From JAMWZF01 sp041628615 (GTDB lineage: Bacteria; Pseudomonadota; Alphaproteobacteria; Rhodobacterales; Rhodobacteraceae): DNA of 60,781 nt. This document shows positions 25,487 to 34,631 of this stretch, in pieces. How positions within the stretch are numbered: the first letter of the stretch is position 1; every line of letters begins with the position of its first letter. The position numbers were made by a program, and so were the translations under genes. The DNA lies in NCBI GenBank assembly GCA_041628615.1, contig JBFKOW010000002.1:1-60781 (forward strand), given 5' to 3'. Below the pieces are notes generated by a model. The model was given only the letters and a program-made list of their open reading frames with translations, was not told where the DNA came from and searched no databases.

Positions 25487-26557
25487 ATGACCACCATCGA
25501 CCCGAATTTCGACGCCGGGCACGAGGCCCGCCGAGAGCGCCGTTTTGCCGCGATCACCAGGGCCGACACCTGGTTCCGGGTGCTGGGCCTCGCCTGGATC
25601 ACGCCGATCCTGCGCATCGGCGCAGGCGACAACCCGAAGGCCCAGTTGGGCGAGATCTGGCGCCTGCTCGGCGTGCCGGCGCTCGCGATCCTCGCGTTCC
25701 TCGCGCTCTGGGCCGCGCTTGCACCGCAGGTGCAGACCTCTCTGGGCGCGATCCCCGGACCGGCGCAGGTCTGGGAGCAGGTCGAGAACCTCCATGCCGA
25801 CCATCAGCGCCAGATGGAGCGTGCGGCCGAGTTCCACGAAAGGCAGGACGCGCGCAACGCCGAGCGTATCGCCGCGGGCGAAGCGCCCCGCCATCGCGAG
25901 TTCACCGGAGCGCCGACCTTCTACCAGCAGATCTGGACCTCTATCAAAACGGTGTTCTTCGGCTTCCTGCTCGCGACCATCGTTGCGGTTCCGCTCGGCA
26001 TCATGGCCGGCCTCAGCCAGACGGCGAACGCCGCGCTGAACCCGCTGATCCAGGTGTTCAAACCGGTCAGCCCGCTGGCCTGGCTGCCCATCGTCTCGAT
26101 CGTCGTTTCGGCGGTCTACGTCACCGATGACGGTTGGTTCGAGAAGAGCTTCCTCGTCTCGGCGATCACCGTGACGCTGTGTTCGCTCTGGCCGACGCTC
26201 ATCAACACCGCCCTCGGCGTGGCGAGCATCGACAAGGACCTGGTGAACGTCTCGAAGGTGCTGAAGATGGGCACCTGGACAAAGATCCGGAAGCTGGTCC
26301 TGCCCTCGGCCCTGCCGCTGATCTTCACCGGCCTGCGCCTCAGCCTCGGTGTCGGCTGGATGGTGCTGATCGCCGCCGAGATGCTGGCGCAGAACCCGGG
26401 GCTGGGAAAATTCGTCTGGGACGAGTTCCAGAACGGCAGCTCCGACAGCCTCGGCCGGATCATGGTGGCGGTCTTCACCATCGGCATCATCGGCTTCCTG
26501 CTGGACCGGCTGATGTACACGATCCAGTCGCTGTTCACCTTCACCAGCAACCGCTGA
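25487..26557 (+). CDS. nrtB: Nitrate ABC transporter permease NrtB
   Basis: A 356-residue permease of the BPD_transp_1 (NrtB/SsuC/TauC) family. After a long cytoplasmic N-terminus, the membrane part has the SLGAIPGPAQVW entry motif, GFLLATIVAVPLGIMAGLS, PVSPLAWLPI and the EAA-like loop VLPSALPLIFTGLRLSLGVGWM that contacts the ATPase. It forms the nitrate channel as a homodimer. Confidence 0.92.
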   Translation: MTTIDPNFDAGHEARRERRFAAITRADTWFRVLGLAWITPILRIGAGDNPKAQLGEIWRLLGVPALAILAFLALWAALAPQVQTSLGAIPGPAQVWEQVENLHADHQRQMERAAEFHERQDARNAERIAAGEAPRHREFTGAPTFYQQIWTSIKTVFFGFLLATIVAVPLGIMAGLSQTANAALNPLIQVFKPVSPLAWLPIVSIVVSAVYVTDDGWFEKSFLVSAITVTLCSLWPTLINTALGVASIDKDLVNVSKVLKMGTWTKIRKLVLPSALPLIFTGLRLSLGVGWMVLIAAEMLAQNPGLGKFVWDEFQNGSSDSLGRIMVAVFTIGIIGFLLDRLMYTIQSLFTFTSNR

Positions 26558-26568
26558 GGTCAGGGCAG

Positions 26569-28272
26569 ATGGCATTTCTCGAACTGAAATCCGTGTCCAA
26601 GAGCTACGGCGAGACGCCGGTGCTGAAGGACATCGACCTGGCCGTCGAGGAGGGCGAGTTCCTCGTGCTCCTCGGCTTCTCGGGGACCGGCAAGACGACG
26701 CTCATCAACCTGATGGCGGGGCTGGAGATGCCCACCAGGGGCGAGGTCCAGTTCAAGGGCCGGCCGGTGACGGAGCCGGGCCCCGAGCGCGGCGTGATCT
26801 TCCAGAACTATTCGCTGATGCCATGGCTGACGGTGAACGGGAACGTGGGCCTGGCCGTCGACACGATGTTCCCCCATCTGTCCAGGGCCGAGCGGGCGGC
26901 GAAGGTCGCGCATTACGTCGGCATGGTGGGGTTGGGCCACGCCGCGGGGCGCCGGCCGGCCGAGTTGTCGGGCGGCATGCGGCAGCGGGTGAACGTGGCG
27001 CGCGCGCTGGCGATGGACCCCGAGATGCTGCTGCTGGACGAGCCGCTGTCGGCGCTGGACGCCCTGACCCGCGGCAACCTGGCCGAGGAGATCGAGCGCA
27101 TCTGGGAGGCCGACAAGAAGACCTGTGTCCTGATCACCAACGACGTGGACGAGGCGATCCTGCTCGCGGACCGGATCATTCCGCTGAACCCCGACGGGAC
27201 TCTCGCCGATCCGATCAGGGTGGAGATCCCCCGCCCCCGCGACCGGTCGGCGATGAACCATGACGAGACCTTCAAGCGCCTGCGGGCGCAGGTGACGACC
27301 TACCTGATGGACGTGGGAATCGAGGCCAAGGTCGAGGGGACGCGGGTCCTGCCCGAGGTGGTGCCGATCCACGGGGTGCCCCCGGCGGCGGCCAATGCGG
27401 CGCAGTCGGCGCTCAACGAGAAGTACCTGGAGTTTTCGAGGGTCCACAAGATCTACCCCACGCCGAAGGGCCCCCTGACGGTGGTCGAGGATTTCGACCT
27501 GAAACTGAAGAAGGGCGAATTCATCTCGCTGATCGGGCATTCGGGCTGTGGCAAGTCGACGGCGCTGACCATGGTGGCGGGGCTGAACGAGATCTCGAAG
27601 GGCGCGATCAAGCTCGACGGGATGGCGGTGGCCGGCGCCAATCCCGAACGCGCGGTGGTGTTCCAGTCGCCCTCGCTGTTCCCGTGGCTGACCGCGCGGG
27701 AGAACTGCGCGGTGGGGGTGGACAAGGTCTATCCCCGCGCGTCCCGGGCCGAGCGCCAGGACGTGGTGGAGTATTACCTCGAGCGCGTGGGTCTGGCCGA
27801 TGCGATGGACAAGGCGGCCTCGGACCTGTCGAACGGGATGAAGCAACGGGTGGGCATCGCGCGGGCCTTCGCCTTGTCGCCCAAGCTCCTCCTGCTCGAC
27901 GAGCCCTTCGGCATGCTCGACAGCCTTACCCGCTGGGAACTGCAGGAAGTGCTGATGGAGGTCTGGAGCCGCACCAAGGTGACGGCGATCTGCGTCACCC
28001 ATGACGTGGACGAAGCGATCCTGCTGGCCGACCGTGTGGTGATGATGACGAACGGGCCGCGGGCGACGATCGGCAAGATCACCGAGGTCGACCTGCCCCG
28101 CCCGCGCACCCGAAAGGCGCTGCTGGAGCATCCCGACTATTACGCCTACCGGCAGGAAGTGCTCGATTTCCTCGAGGAATACGAGCACGGCAACCAGTCC
28201 AGGCACGCCTCCGGCGCGACACCGAAACCCAAGGCCCGGGTGGAAGCACCCAAGGCCGTTGCGGCGGAGTGA
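26569..28272 (+). CDS. nrtC: Nitrate ABC transporter ATP-binding protein, tandem ATPase domains (NrtC/NrtD fusion)
   Basis: A 567-residue protein with two complete NrtD-like ATPase domains. Domain one (about 1-260) has Walker A GFSGTGKTT, Q-loop IFQNYSLMPW, signature LSGGMRQRV and Walker B LLLDEPLSALD, but its switch position reads LITNDVDEA, Asn instead of His. Domain two (about 285-540) has GHSGCGKST, LSNGMKQRV, LLLDEPFGMLD and a normal CVTHDVDEA. The transporter may therefore have one impaired and one active ATP site. The ATG at 26569 lies 11 bases after nrtB. The C-terminal tail is Lys/Pro/Ala-rich. Confidence 0.88.
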   Translation: MAFLELKSVSKSYGETPVLKDIDLAVEEGEFLVLLGFSGTGKTTLINLMAGLEMPTRGEVQFKGRPVTEPGPERGVIFQNYSLMPWLTVNGNVGLAVDTMFPHLSRAERAAKVAHYVGMVGLGHAAGRRPAELSGGMRQRVNVARALAMDPEMLLLDEPLSALDALTRGNLAEEIERIWEADKKTCVLITNDVDEAILLADRIIPLNPDGTLADPIRVEIPRPRDRSAMNHDETFKRLRAQVTTYLMDVGIEAKVEGTRVLPEVVPIHGVPPAAANAAQSALNEKYLEFSRVHKIYPTPKGPLTVVEDFDLKLKKGEFISLIGHSGCGKSTALTMVAGLNEISKGAIKLDGMAVAGANPERAVVFQSPSLFPWLTARENCAVGVDKVYPRASRAERQDVVEYYLERVGLADAMDKAASDLSNGMKQRVGIARAFALSPKLLLLDEPFGMLDSLTRWELQEVLMEVWSRTKVTAICVTHDVDEAILLADRVVMMTNGPRATIGKITEVDLPRPRTRKALLEHPDYYAYRQEVLDFLEEYEHGNQSRHASGATPKPKARVEAPKAVAAE

Positions 28273-28277
28273 CCCCC

Positions 28278-30719
28278 ATGACCAAGCAGAAACTCGTCGT
28301 GATCGGCGCCGGCATGGCCTCGGGCCGGGTGCTGGAGCACCTGACCGACGCCGCCCCCGACGCCTACGACATCACGCTCTTCAACGCGGAGCCGCGCGGC
28401 AACTACAACCGGATCATGCTGTCCCCGGTCCTGTCGGGCGAGAAGACCTATGCCGAGATCGTCACCCATGACGACGACTGGTACGCCGCGCGCGGCATCG
28501 CCTGCCGGTTCGGCGAACACGTGCTGCAGATCGACCGCGGCGCAAAGATGGTCGTCGGCCAGAACGGCGCGGTGCACTACGACAAGCTCCTGATCGCCAC
28601 CGGTTCGGCCCCGTTCATCATCCCGGTCGAGGGGCGAGACCTGCCGGGCGTCATCACCTATCGCGACCTCGACGACACCGAGGCGATGATCGCGGCCGCC
28701 GACAGGGGCGGCAAGGCGGTGGTGATCGGCGGCGGGCTGCTGGGGCTGGAGGCCGCCGCGGGCCTGGCCCAGCGCGGCATGGAGGTCACCGTGCTGCACC
28801 TCATGGGCCACCTGATGGAGCGGCAGCTGGACGAGGCCGCGGGCTACCTGCTGCGCAAGGATCTGGAAGCGCGCGGCATCACGATCCTGACCAAGGCCAG
28901 CACCGCCGCGATCCTCGGGTCGGACCGCGTGGAAGGCGTTCTGCTAGAGGACAACACCGGGCTCGAGGCCGATCTCGTGGTCATGGCCGTGGGCATCCGC
29001 CCCGAGACGCGTCTGGCGACAGCCGCGGGTATCGAAGTTGCCCGCGGCATCGAGGTCAACGCCCAGATGCAGACCCTGACCGACCCCGACATCTATGCGG
29101 TCGGCGAATGCGTGGAATTCGACGGCCATCTCTTCGGGCTGGTCGCGCCGCTCTATGACCAGGCCAGGGTCGTGGCGGACAGCCTGCTTGGACGCGAAAA
29201 CGCATTCATCGTCAGGGATGTGGCCACGAAACTCAAAGTCACCGGCTGCGACCTGTTCAGCGCGGGGGATTTCAAGGACGGGCCGGGGCGCGAGGACATC
29301 GTCTACCGCGATCCCGCGCGCGGCGTCTACAAGCGCCTCGTGATCGAGGGCGACCGGCTGGTCGGCGCGGTGATGTATGGCGACACCGCCGACGGCAACT
29401 GGTTCTTCGGCCTGATCAAGGACGAGACCGATATCGAGGAGATGGGCGAGACGCTGATCTTCGGCCCGGCCTACCAGGGGGGCGCCTCCGCGGACCCTCT
29501 GTCGGCCGTTGCAGCCTTGCCGCCTGAGGCGGAGATCTGCGGCTGCAACGGCGTCTGCAAGGGCACCATCGTGACGGCCATCGAGGGCGGCGCGGGCGAT
29601 CTGGGCGCGGTCCGCGCCGCAACCAAGGCCAGCGCCTCGTGCGGGACCTGCACGGGGCTGGTGGAGCAATTGTTGCAGGTCACTCTGGGAGACGCGTTCC
29701 AGGTGCCCGCGGCGCAGCCCGTCTGCGGCTGTACCGACCACACGCACGAGGACGTGCGGCGGCTGATCAAGACCATGCCGCTGAAATCACAGGAAGCCGT
29801 CTGGCAGGAGCTGGGCTGGAAAACCCGCAACGGCTGCCATGTCTGCCGCCCGGCGATCAACTTCTATCTGCTGGCCGACTGGCCGCTGGAGTATCGCGAC
29901 GATCCGCAAAGCCGGTTCGTGAATGAACGTCGCCACGCAAACATCCAGAAAGACGGAACCTTCTCCGTTGTTCCCCGCATGTGGGGCGGGATCACCACGC
30001 CGGACGAGCTGCGCGCCATCGCGGACGCCGCCGACAAGTACCGGGTGCCCACGGTCAAGGTGACGGGCGGCCAGCGCATCGACCTTCTGGGCGTGAAGGG
30101 CGAGGACCTGCCGGCGATCTGGGCCGATCTGAACCGGGCGGGACTGGTCAGCGGTCACGCCTATTCCAAGGGCCTGCGCACGGTGAAGACCTGCGTGGGC
30201 ACCGATCACTGCCGCTTCGGCACGCGGGATTCGACGGGCCTCGGGATCAAGCTGGAAAAGGCGCTCTGGGGTTCGTGGACGCCGCACAAGGTGAAACTCG
30301 CCGTCTCGGGCTGCCCGCGGAACTGCGCCGAGGCGACCTGCAAGGACGTGGGCATCGTCTGCGTCGACAGCGGCTATCAGGTCGGCGTCGCGGGGGCCGC
30401 CGGCATGGACGTGAAGGAGACCGAGCGGCTGGCCGACGTGCCGACCGAGCAGGAGGCGATCGACCTGGCCGTCGCCTTCATCCAGCTCTACCGCGAGAAC
30501 GCGAAATACCTCGACCGGCCCTACAAGTGGGTCGCCAAGGTCGGGCTCGACTGGGTCAAGGCGCGGGTGGTCGATGACCCGGATGAACGCGCGCGGCTGA
30601 TCGCGGCCTTCGAACTCAGCCAGAGCATCTACCGCAAGGACCCCTGGGCCGAGCACGCCGCGACGCGGGCCGAGACCTACGGGCCGCTGGCGGACCTGAC
30701 ACTGGAGGCTGCGGAATGA
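28278..30719 (+). CDS. nirB: Assimilatory NADH-nitrite reductase large subunit NirB
   Basis: An 813-residue protein in the usual order: FAD/NADH oxidoreductase (VVIGAGMASGRVLEHL; VVIGGGLLGLEAAAGLAQRG), a BFD-type [2Fe-2S] module (CGCNGVCKGTIVTAIEGG with CGTCTG), a second Cys-rich segment (CGCTDHTHEDVRRLI with CHVC), and the sirohaem/[4Fe-4S] reductase domain with TCVGTDHC and SGCPRNCAEATCKDVGIV. It reduces nitrite to ammonium in the cytoplasm. The ATG at 28278 is preferred over a GTG at 28269 that overlaps the nrtC stop. Confidence 0.95.
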   Translation: MTKQKLVVIGAGMASGRVLEHLTDAAPDAYDITLFNAEPRGNYNRIMLSPVLSGEKTYAEIVTHDDDWYAARGIACRFGEHVLQIDRGAKMVVGQNGAVHYDKLLIATGSAPFIIPVEGRDLPGVITYRDLDDTEAMIAAADRGGKAVVIGGGLLGLEAAAGLAQRGMEVTVLHLMGHLMERQLDEAAGYLLRKDLEARGITILTKASTAAILGSDRVEGVLLEDNTGLEADLVVMAVGIRPETRLATAAGIEVARGIEVNAQMQTLTDPDIYAVGECVEFDGHLFGLVAPLYDQARVVADSLLGRENAFIVRDVATKLKVTGCDLFSAGDFKDGPGREDIVYRDPARGVYKRLVIEGDRLVGAVMYGDTADGNWFFGLIKDETDIEEMGETLIFGPAYQGGASADPLSAVAALPPEAEICGCNGVCKGTIVTAIEGGAGDLGAVRAATKASASCGTCTGLVEQLLQVTLGDAFQVPAAQPVCGCTDHTHEDVRRLIKTMPLKSQEAVWQELGWKTRNGCHVCRPAINFYLLADWPLEYRDDPQSRFVNERRHANIQKDGTFSVVPRMWGGITTPDELRAIADAADKYRVPTVKVTGGQRIDLLGVKGEDLPAIWADLNRAGLVSGHAYSKGLRTVKTCVGTDHCRFGTRDSTGLGIKLEKALWGSWTPHKVKLAVSGCPRNCAEATCKDVGIVCVDSGYQVGVAGAAGMDVKETERLADVPTEQEAIDLAVAFIQLYRENAKYLDRPYKWVAKVGLDWVKARVVDDPDERARLIAAFELSQSIYRKDPWAEHAATRAETYGPLADLTLEAAE

Positions 30720-31045
30720 GCTGGATCGATATCGGATCGCTGGAGGATGTCCCCCTTCGCGGCGCGCGGCTGGTCAAGACGCGGGCGGGTTGCGTCGCGG
30801 TGTTCCGCACCGGCGAGGCCGAGGTATTCGCCGCCTCGAACGCCTGCCCCCACAAGGGCGGGCCGCTGGCCGAGGGGATCGTGCATGGCACGCGCGTGAC
30901 CTGCCCCCTTCACAACTGGGTCTTCGACCTCGAGACCGGGGCGGCGGTGGGCGAGGACGCGCGGATCGCCACCTACCCGGTCAGGATCGAGGCGGGGCGG
31001 ATCCTGATCGACCGCACGGCCCTGGGCCAGAGGAGTGCCGCCTGA
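30716..31045 (+). CDS. nirD: Nitrite reductase small subunit NirD (Rieske-like)
   Basis: A 109-residue Rieske-fold protein. It retains CPHKGGPLAEG and CPLHNWVFDLETG, the two Cys-x-His motifs of a true [2Fe-2S] Rieske centre, so unlike the E. coli NirD it should bind a cluster, as in the Paracoccus NasG type. It would shuttle electrons between NirB and the nitrate reductase. It overlaps nirB by four bases (ATGA) and nasA by one (TGATG). Confidence 0.92.
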   Translation: MSWIDIGSLEDVPLRGARLVKTRAGCVAVFRTGEAEVFAASNACPHKGGPLAEGIVHGTRVTCPLHNWVFDLETGAAVGEDARIATYPVRIEAGRILIDRTALGQRSAA

Positions 31046-33672
31046 TGGATGGCAGCGCCCTGCCCGAGGTCCGGTCCACCTGCCCCTACTGCGGGGTCGG
31101 CTGCGGCGTGCTGCTGCGGGCGGACGGGGCGGGCGGGCTGATGGTGCGGGGCGATCCCGACCACCCGGCGAATTTCGGGCGGCTCTGCTCCAAGGGCTCG
31201 GCGCTGGGCGAAACCGTTGGACTGGGCCACCGCTTGCGCGCGCCGCTGGTCGGCGGGATCGAAACCGGCTGGGACGCGGCGCTGCAACTGGTGGCCGACC
31301 GTTTCACCGAGACGATCGCCGCCCACGGGCCCGACAGCGTTGCCTTCTACGTCTCCGGCCAGTTGCTGACCGAGGATTACTACGTCGCCAACAAGCTGAT
31401 GAAAGGGTTCATCGGCTCGGCCAATATCGACACGAATTCAAGGCTCTGCATGGCGTCCAGCGTGGCGGGGCACAGGCGGGCCTTCGGCACGGACACGGTG
31501 CCGGGCACCTACGAGGACCTCGACGAGGCCGATCTCGTGGTGCTGGTCGGCTCGAACCTCGCCTGGTGCCACCCGGTCCTGCACCAGCGGGTGATGGCGG
31601 CGCAAAGGGCGCGCGGCACGAAGGTCGTGGTGATCGACCCGCGGCGCACCGCGTCCTGCGACGGGGCCGACATGCACCTCGCCAACGCGCCGGGGGGCGA
31701 CGTGGCGTTGTTCAACCGACTCCTGCGGGCGATCCACGAGGGGGGCGCGGTCGACCGCGGGTTTCTGCCCCGCGCGCAAGGCTACGACGCAGCCTTGGCC
31801 GCCGCCATGGCCGACACCGGCGAAACGGGGCTGAGCGAGGCCGAGATTGCCGCCTTCTGCCGGCTCTGGACCCGGACCGAGCGGGTCGTGACGATCTACA
31901 GCCAGGGGGTGAACCAGTCGTCGAGCGGCACCGACAAGGTGAACGCGATCCTGAATTGCCACCTGGCGACAGGCCGGATCGGCAAGCCCGGCATGGGGCC
32001 TTTCAGCGTCACCGGCCAGCCCAACGCGATGGGCGGGCGCGAGGTGGGGGGGCTGGCGAACATGCTGGCCTGTCACCTCGATATCGAGAACCCCGATCAC
32101 CGGGCCGCCGTGCGCGGCTTCTGGGATGCGCCCGCGATGCCGGACGCGCCGGGACTGAAGGCCGTGGAGATGTTCCGCGCGGTGGGTGACGGCAGCATCA
32201 AGGCGCTCTGGATCATCCACACCAACCCCGCGGTTTCCATGCCCGAGGCCGATGCGGTGCGCGCCGCCATCGCCGGCTGCGACTTCGTGGTGGTGAGCGA
32301 CGTGACGGGCGCCACCGACACCGCGCGGCTGGCGCACGTGCTGCTGCCCGCCGCGGCCTGGGCGGAAAAGGACGGGACGGTCACCAACTCGGACCGCACG
32401 ATCAGCCGCCAGCGCGCGGTTCTGCCCGCGCCGGGAGCCGCCCGGCCCGACTGGGCGATCCTCGCCGAAGTGGGGCGGCGCATGGGCTGGACCGCGGCGT
32501 TCGACTACGCGAGCCCGGCCGAGATCTTCCGGGAATACGCGGCGCTGTCGGGCATCGCGGGGCGCTTCGGGCGGGATTTCGACATCTCCGGCCTCGGCGG
32601 GCTCGACGCGGCGGGTTACGACGCCCTGCCGCCGACGCGCTGGCCGGTGACGGCGCAGCGCGAGGGGGGGCGGTTCTTCGGCGATGGCGCCTTCTTCCAT
32701 GCCGACGGCAAGGCGCGCCTCCTGCCCGTGACCGCCCGCGCCCCTGCCGCCGCGCCCTCGCCCACCTACCCGTTCCGGCTGAACACCGGCCGGGTGCGGG
32801 ACCAGTGGCACACGATGACGCGGACGGGCCTGAGCGCGAAGCTCTCGGCGCATCTGGCCGAGCCGTTTCTCGACATCCACCCCGCCGACGCGGCGCGGCT
32901 GGGACTGAAGGCGGCGGACCTCGCCGAAGTGGAGAGTGCCCATGGCCGGGCCGTCCTGCGGGTCCGGATCACGGATTCCGTGCAGCAGGGGCAGCTTTTC
33001 GCGCCGATGCACTGGACCGGCGAGACCGCGCCCTCGGGCCGGATCGACGCGCTGGTCGCGGCGGTGACGGACCCGGTCTCGGGGCAGCCCGAGAGCAAGG
33101 CCGCGGTGGTCGCGGTGCGCCGGATGGCGGCGGCCTGGTATGGGTTCGCGGTCTCCACGACCCCGATACGGCCCGATTGCACCTACTGGGCCCTTGCCAC
33201 GACACGCAACGGCTACCGCGCGGAACTCGCGGGGGGCTCGGTGCCCAGGGACTGGGAGACCGAGGCGCGGCGGTTCTTCGGGCTCGGGTCCGCTGACGCC
33301 AGCTCGATCATCGACACGGCGCGGGGCACGGCCCGGATCGCGCTGGAGAAGGACGGGCGGCTTCTGGCCGCGCTCTTCGTCTCGCCCGGGCCGGTGGCGG
33401 TGATGCGCGACCACCTCGCCGCCTTGCCGGGAACGGGCGCGGACGGCGTGCTGGTCGGGCGCCCCCCCGCCGACAGGCCGGACCCCGGCCCGGTGCTCTG
33501 CGCCTGTTTCGGCGTGGGGGTCAACACCATCGTCACCGCCATCGAAACCCGGGGCCTGATGAGCGTCGAGGCCGTCGGCGCGGCGCTGGAGGCGGGAACC
33601 AATTGCGGCTCCTGCCGGCCCGAGATCGCGGCCCTGCTGACGCGCGCGCAGCAGCGGGAGGCCGCGGAATGA
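31045..33672 (+). CDS. nasA: Assimilatory nitrate reductase catalytic subunit with C-terminal [2Fe-2S] domain
   Basis: An 875-residue molybdopterin enzyme. The N-terminal CPYCGVGCGV plus LCSKG bind a [4Fe-4S] cluster; NIDTNSRLCMASSVAGH, YSQGVNQSSSGTDK and GQPNAMGGREVGGLANML are Mo-bisMGD nitrate reductase motifs; the C-terminal part holds the cofactor-binding barrel (RDQWHTMTRTGLS). The last 60 residues form a BFD-like [2Fe-2S] domain (CACFGVGVNTIVTAIE; NCGSCRPEI). It reduces nitrate to nitrite in the cytoplasm. No separate reductase subunit is present, so electrons probably come through NirB/NirD. Confidence 0.94.
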   Translation: MDGSALPEVRSTCPYCGVGCGVLLRADGAGGLMVRGDPDHPANFGRLCSKGSALGETVGLGHRLRAPLVGGIETGWDAALQLVADRFTETIAAHGPDSVAFYVSGQLLTEDYYVANKLMKGFIGSANIDTNSRLCMASSVAGHRRAFGTDTVPGTYEDLDEADLVVLVGSNLAWCHPVLHQRVMAAQRARGTKVVVIDPRRTASCDGADMHLANAPGGDVALFNRLLRAIHEGGAVDRGFLPRAQGYDAALAAAMADTGETGLSEAEIAAFCRLWTRTERVVTIYSQGVNQSSSGTDKVNAILNCHLATGRIGKPGMGPFSVTGQPNAMGGREVGGLANMLACHLDIENPDHRAAVRGFWDAPAMPDAPGLKAVEMFRAVGDGSIKALWIIHTNPAVSMPEADAVRAAIAGCDFVVVSDVTGATDTARLAHVLLPAAAWAEKDGTVTNSDRTISRQRAVLPAPGAARPDWAILAEVGRRMGWTAAFDYASPAEIFREYAALSGIAGRFGRDFDISGLGGLDAAGYDALPPTRWPVTAQREGGRFFGDGAFFHADGKARLLPVTARAPAAAPSPTYPFRLNTGRVRDQWHTMTRTGLSAKLSAHLAEPFLDIHPADAARLGLKAADLAEVESAHGRAVLRVRITDSVQQGQLFAPMHWTGETAPSGRIDALVAAVTDPVSGQPESKAAVVAVRRMAAAWYGFAVSTTPIRPDCTYWALATTRNGYRAELAGGSVPRDWETEARRFFGLGSADASSIIDTARGTARIALEKDGRLLAALFVSPGPVAVMRDHLAALPGTGADGVLVGRPPADRPDPGPVLCACFGVGVNTIVTAIETRGLMSVEAVGAALEAGTNCGSCRPEIAALLTRAQQREAAE

Positions 33673-34631
33673 GCCTCGCCACCCATGTCGCCACGCTGGG
33701 GCGCGGCCCCGGGCGGTCGCGCTCCCTCACCCGCGCGGAGGCGGCGGAGGCCATGGCCGAAATGCTCTCGGGCGAGGCCGCGCCCGAGGCGGTGGGGGCG
33801 ATGCTCATGCTGCTCAGGATGAAGGGCGAGACGGCCGATGAGATCGCGGGCCTTGCAGGCGCGGCGCAGGCCGCCTGCCCGGCCCTGCCCGGCGCGGCGC
33901 TGGACTGGCCGAGCTATGCCGCGGGGCGGACCCGGGGCCTGCCGTGGTTCCTGCTTTCCGCACGGCTGGTGGCACGGGCGGGTTACCCGGTGGCGCTGCA
34001 TGGCTGGAACGGGACGGACGCAGCGGTGCGGGCGCATCTGGGGGCGGCAGGCATCCCGCTCGCCCGGACAATCGCAGAGGCGCAGGCCGCACTCGAACGC
34101 GGACGGATCGTCTACCTGCCGCTGGAGGCGCTGCACCCGGCCCTGTTCGCGCTGCTGTCGCTGCGGTCCGTGCTGGGCCTCCGGTCCTGCATCAACACGG
34201 TCTGCCGGATGCTGAACCCCGCGCGAGCCCCGGCAAGCGTGCAGGGCGTGTTCCATCCGTCCTACAGGCTGTTGCAGGCCGATGCCGCGGCGTTGCTGGG
34301 CTGGCAGGCGCTGACCGTCATCAAGGGCGGCGGCGGCGAGTTCGAACGGCACCCCGGCAAGGCGGCGGCCGCTTTCGGCCTGCGCGCAGGCGCGGGATAC
34401 GAGAACACCTACCCCCCGGCGCGGCAGGACGCGGTGCGCCTGTCCGAAGGTCCGCAAGCGGGCACGACCCTCGCGGGGCTCTGGGACGGTACGACCCCGG
34501 ACGCCTTCGCCGAAGAGGTCGTCATCGGCACCGCGGCCCTCGCGCTCGACACGCTTGGCGCGGCGCGGCCCCACGAAACGGCGCGCCGGCTCTGGGCGGC
34601 GCGCGGCACCGGGCAGGAGGCCGCGGCATGA
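33669..34631 (+). CDS. TrpD2-like glycosyl/phosphoribosyl transferase family protein in the nas operon
   Basis: A 320-residue protein of the anthranilate phosphoribosyltransferase-like fold: an N-terminal helical domain (LTRAEAAEAMAEMLSGEA; AVGAMLMLLRMKGETADEI) followed by an alpha/beta domain with LRSCINTVCRMLNPA and TVIKGGGGEFERHPGK. The PRPP-loop and anthranilate residues of true TrpD are altered, as in TrpD2/YbiB proteins, which bind nucleic acids. It overlaps nasA (ATGA) and cysG (ATGA), so it is locked into the nitrate operon. Its role there is unknown. Confidence 0.75.
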   Translation: MSLATHVATLGRGPGRSRSLTRAEAAEAMAEMLSGEAAPEAVGAMLMLLRMKGETADEIAGLAGAAQAACPALPGAALDWPSYAAGRTRGLPWFLLSARLVARAGYPVALHGWNGTDAAVRAHLGAAGIPLARTIAEAQAALERGRIVYLPLEALHPALFALLSLRSVLGLRSCINTVCRMLNPARAPASVQGVFHPSYRLLQADAAALLGWQALTVIKGGGGEFERHPGKAAAAFGLRAGAGYENTYPPARQDAVRLSEGPQAGTTLAGLWDGTTPDAFAEEVVIGTAALALDTLGAARPHETARRLWAARGTGQEAAA

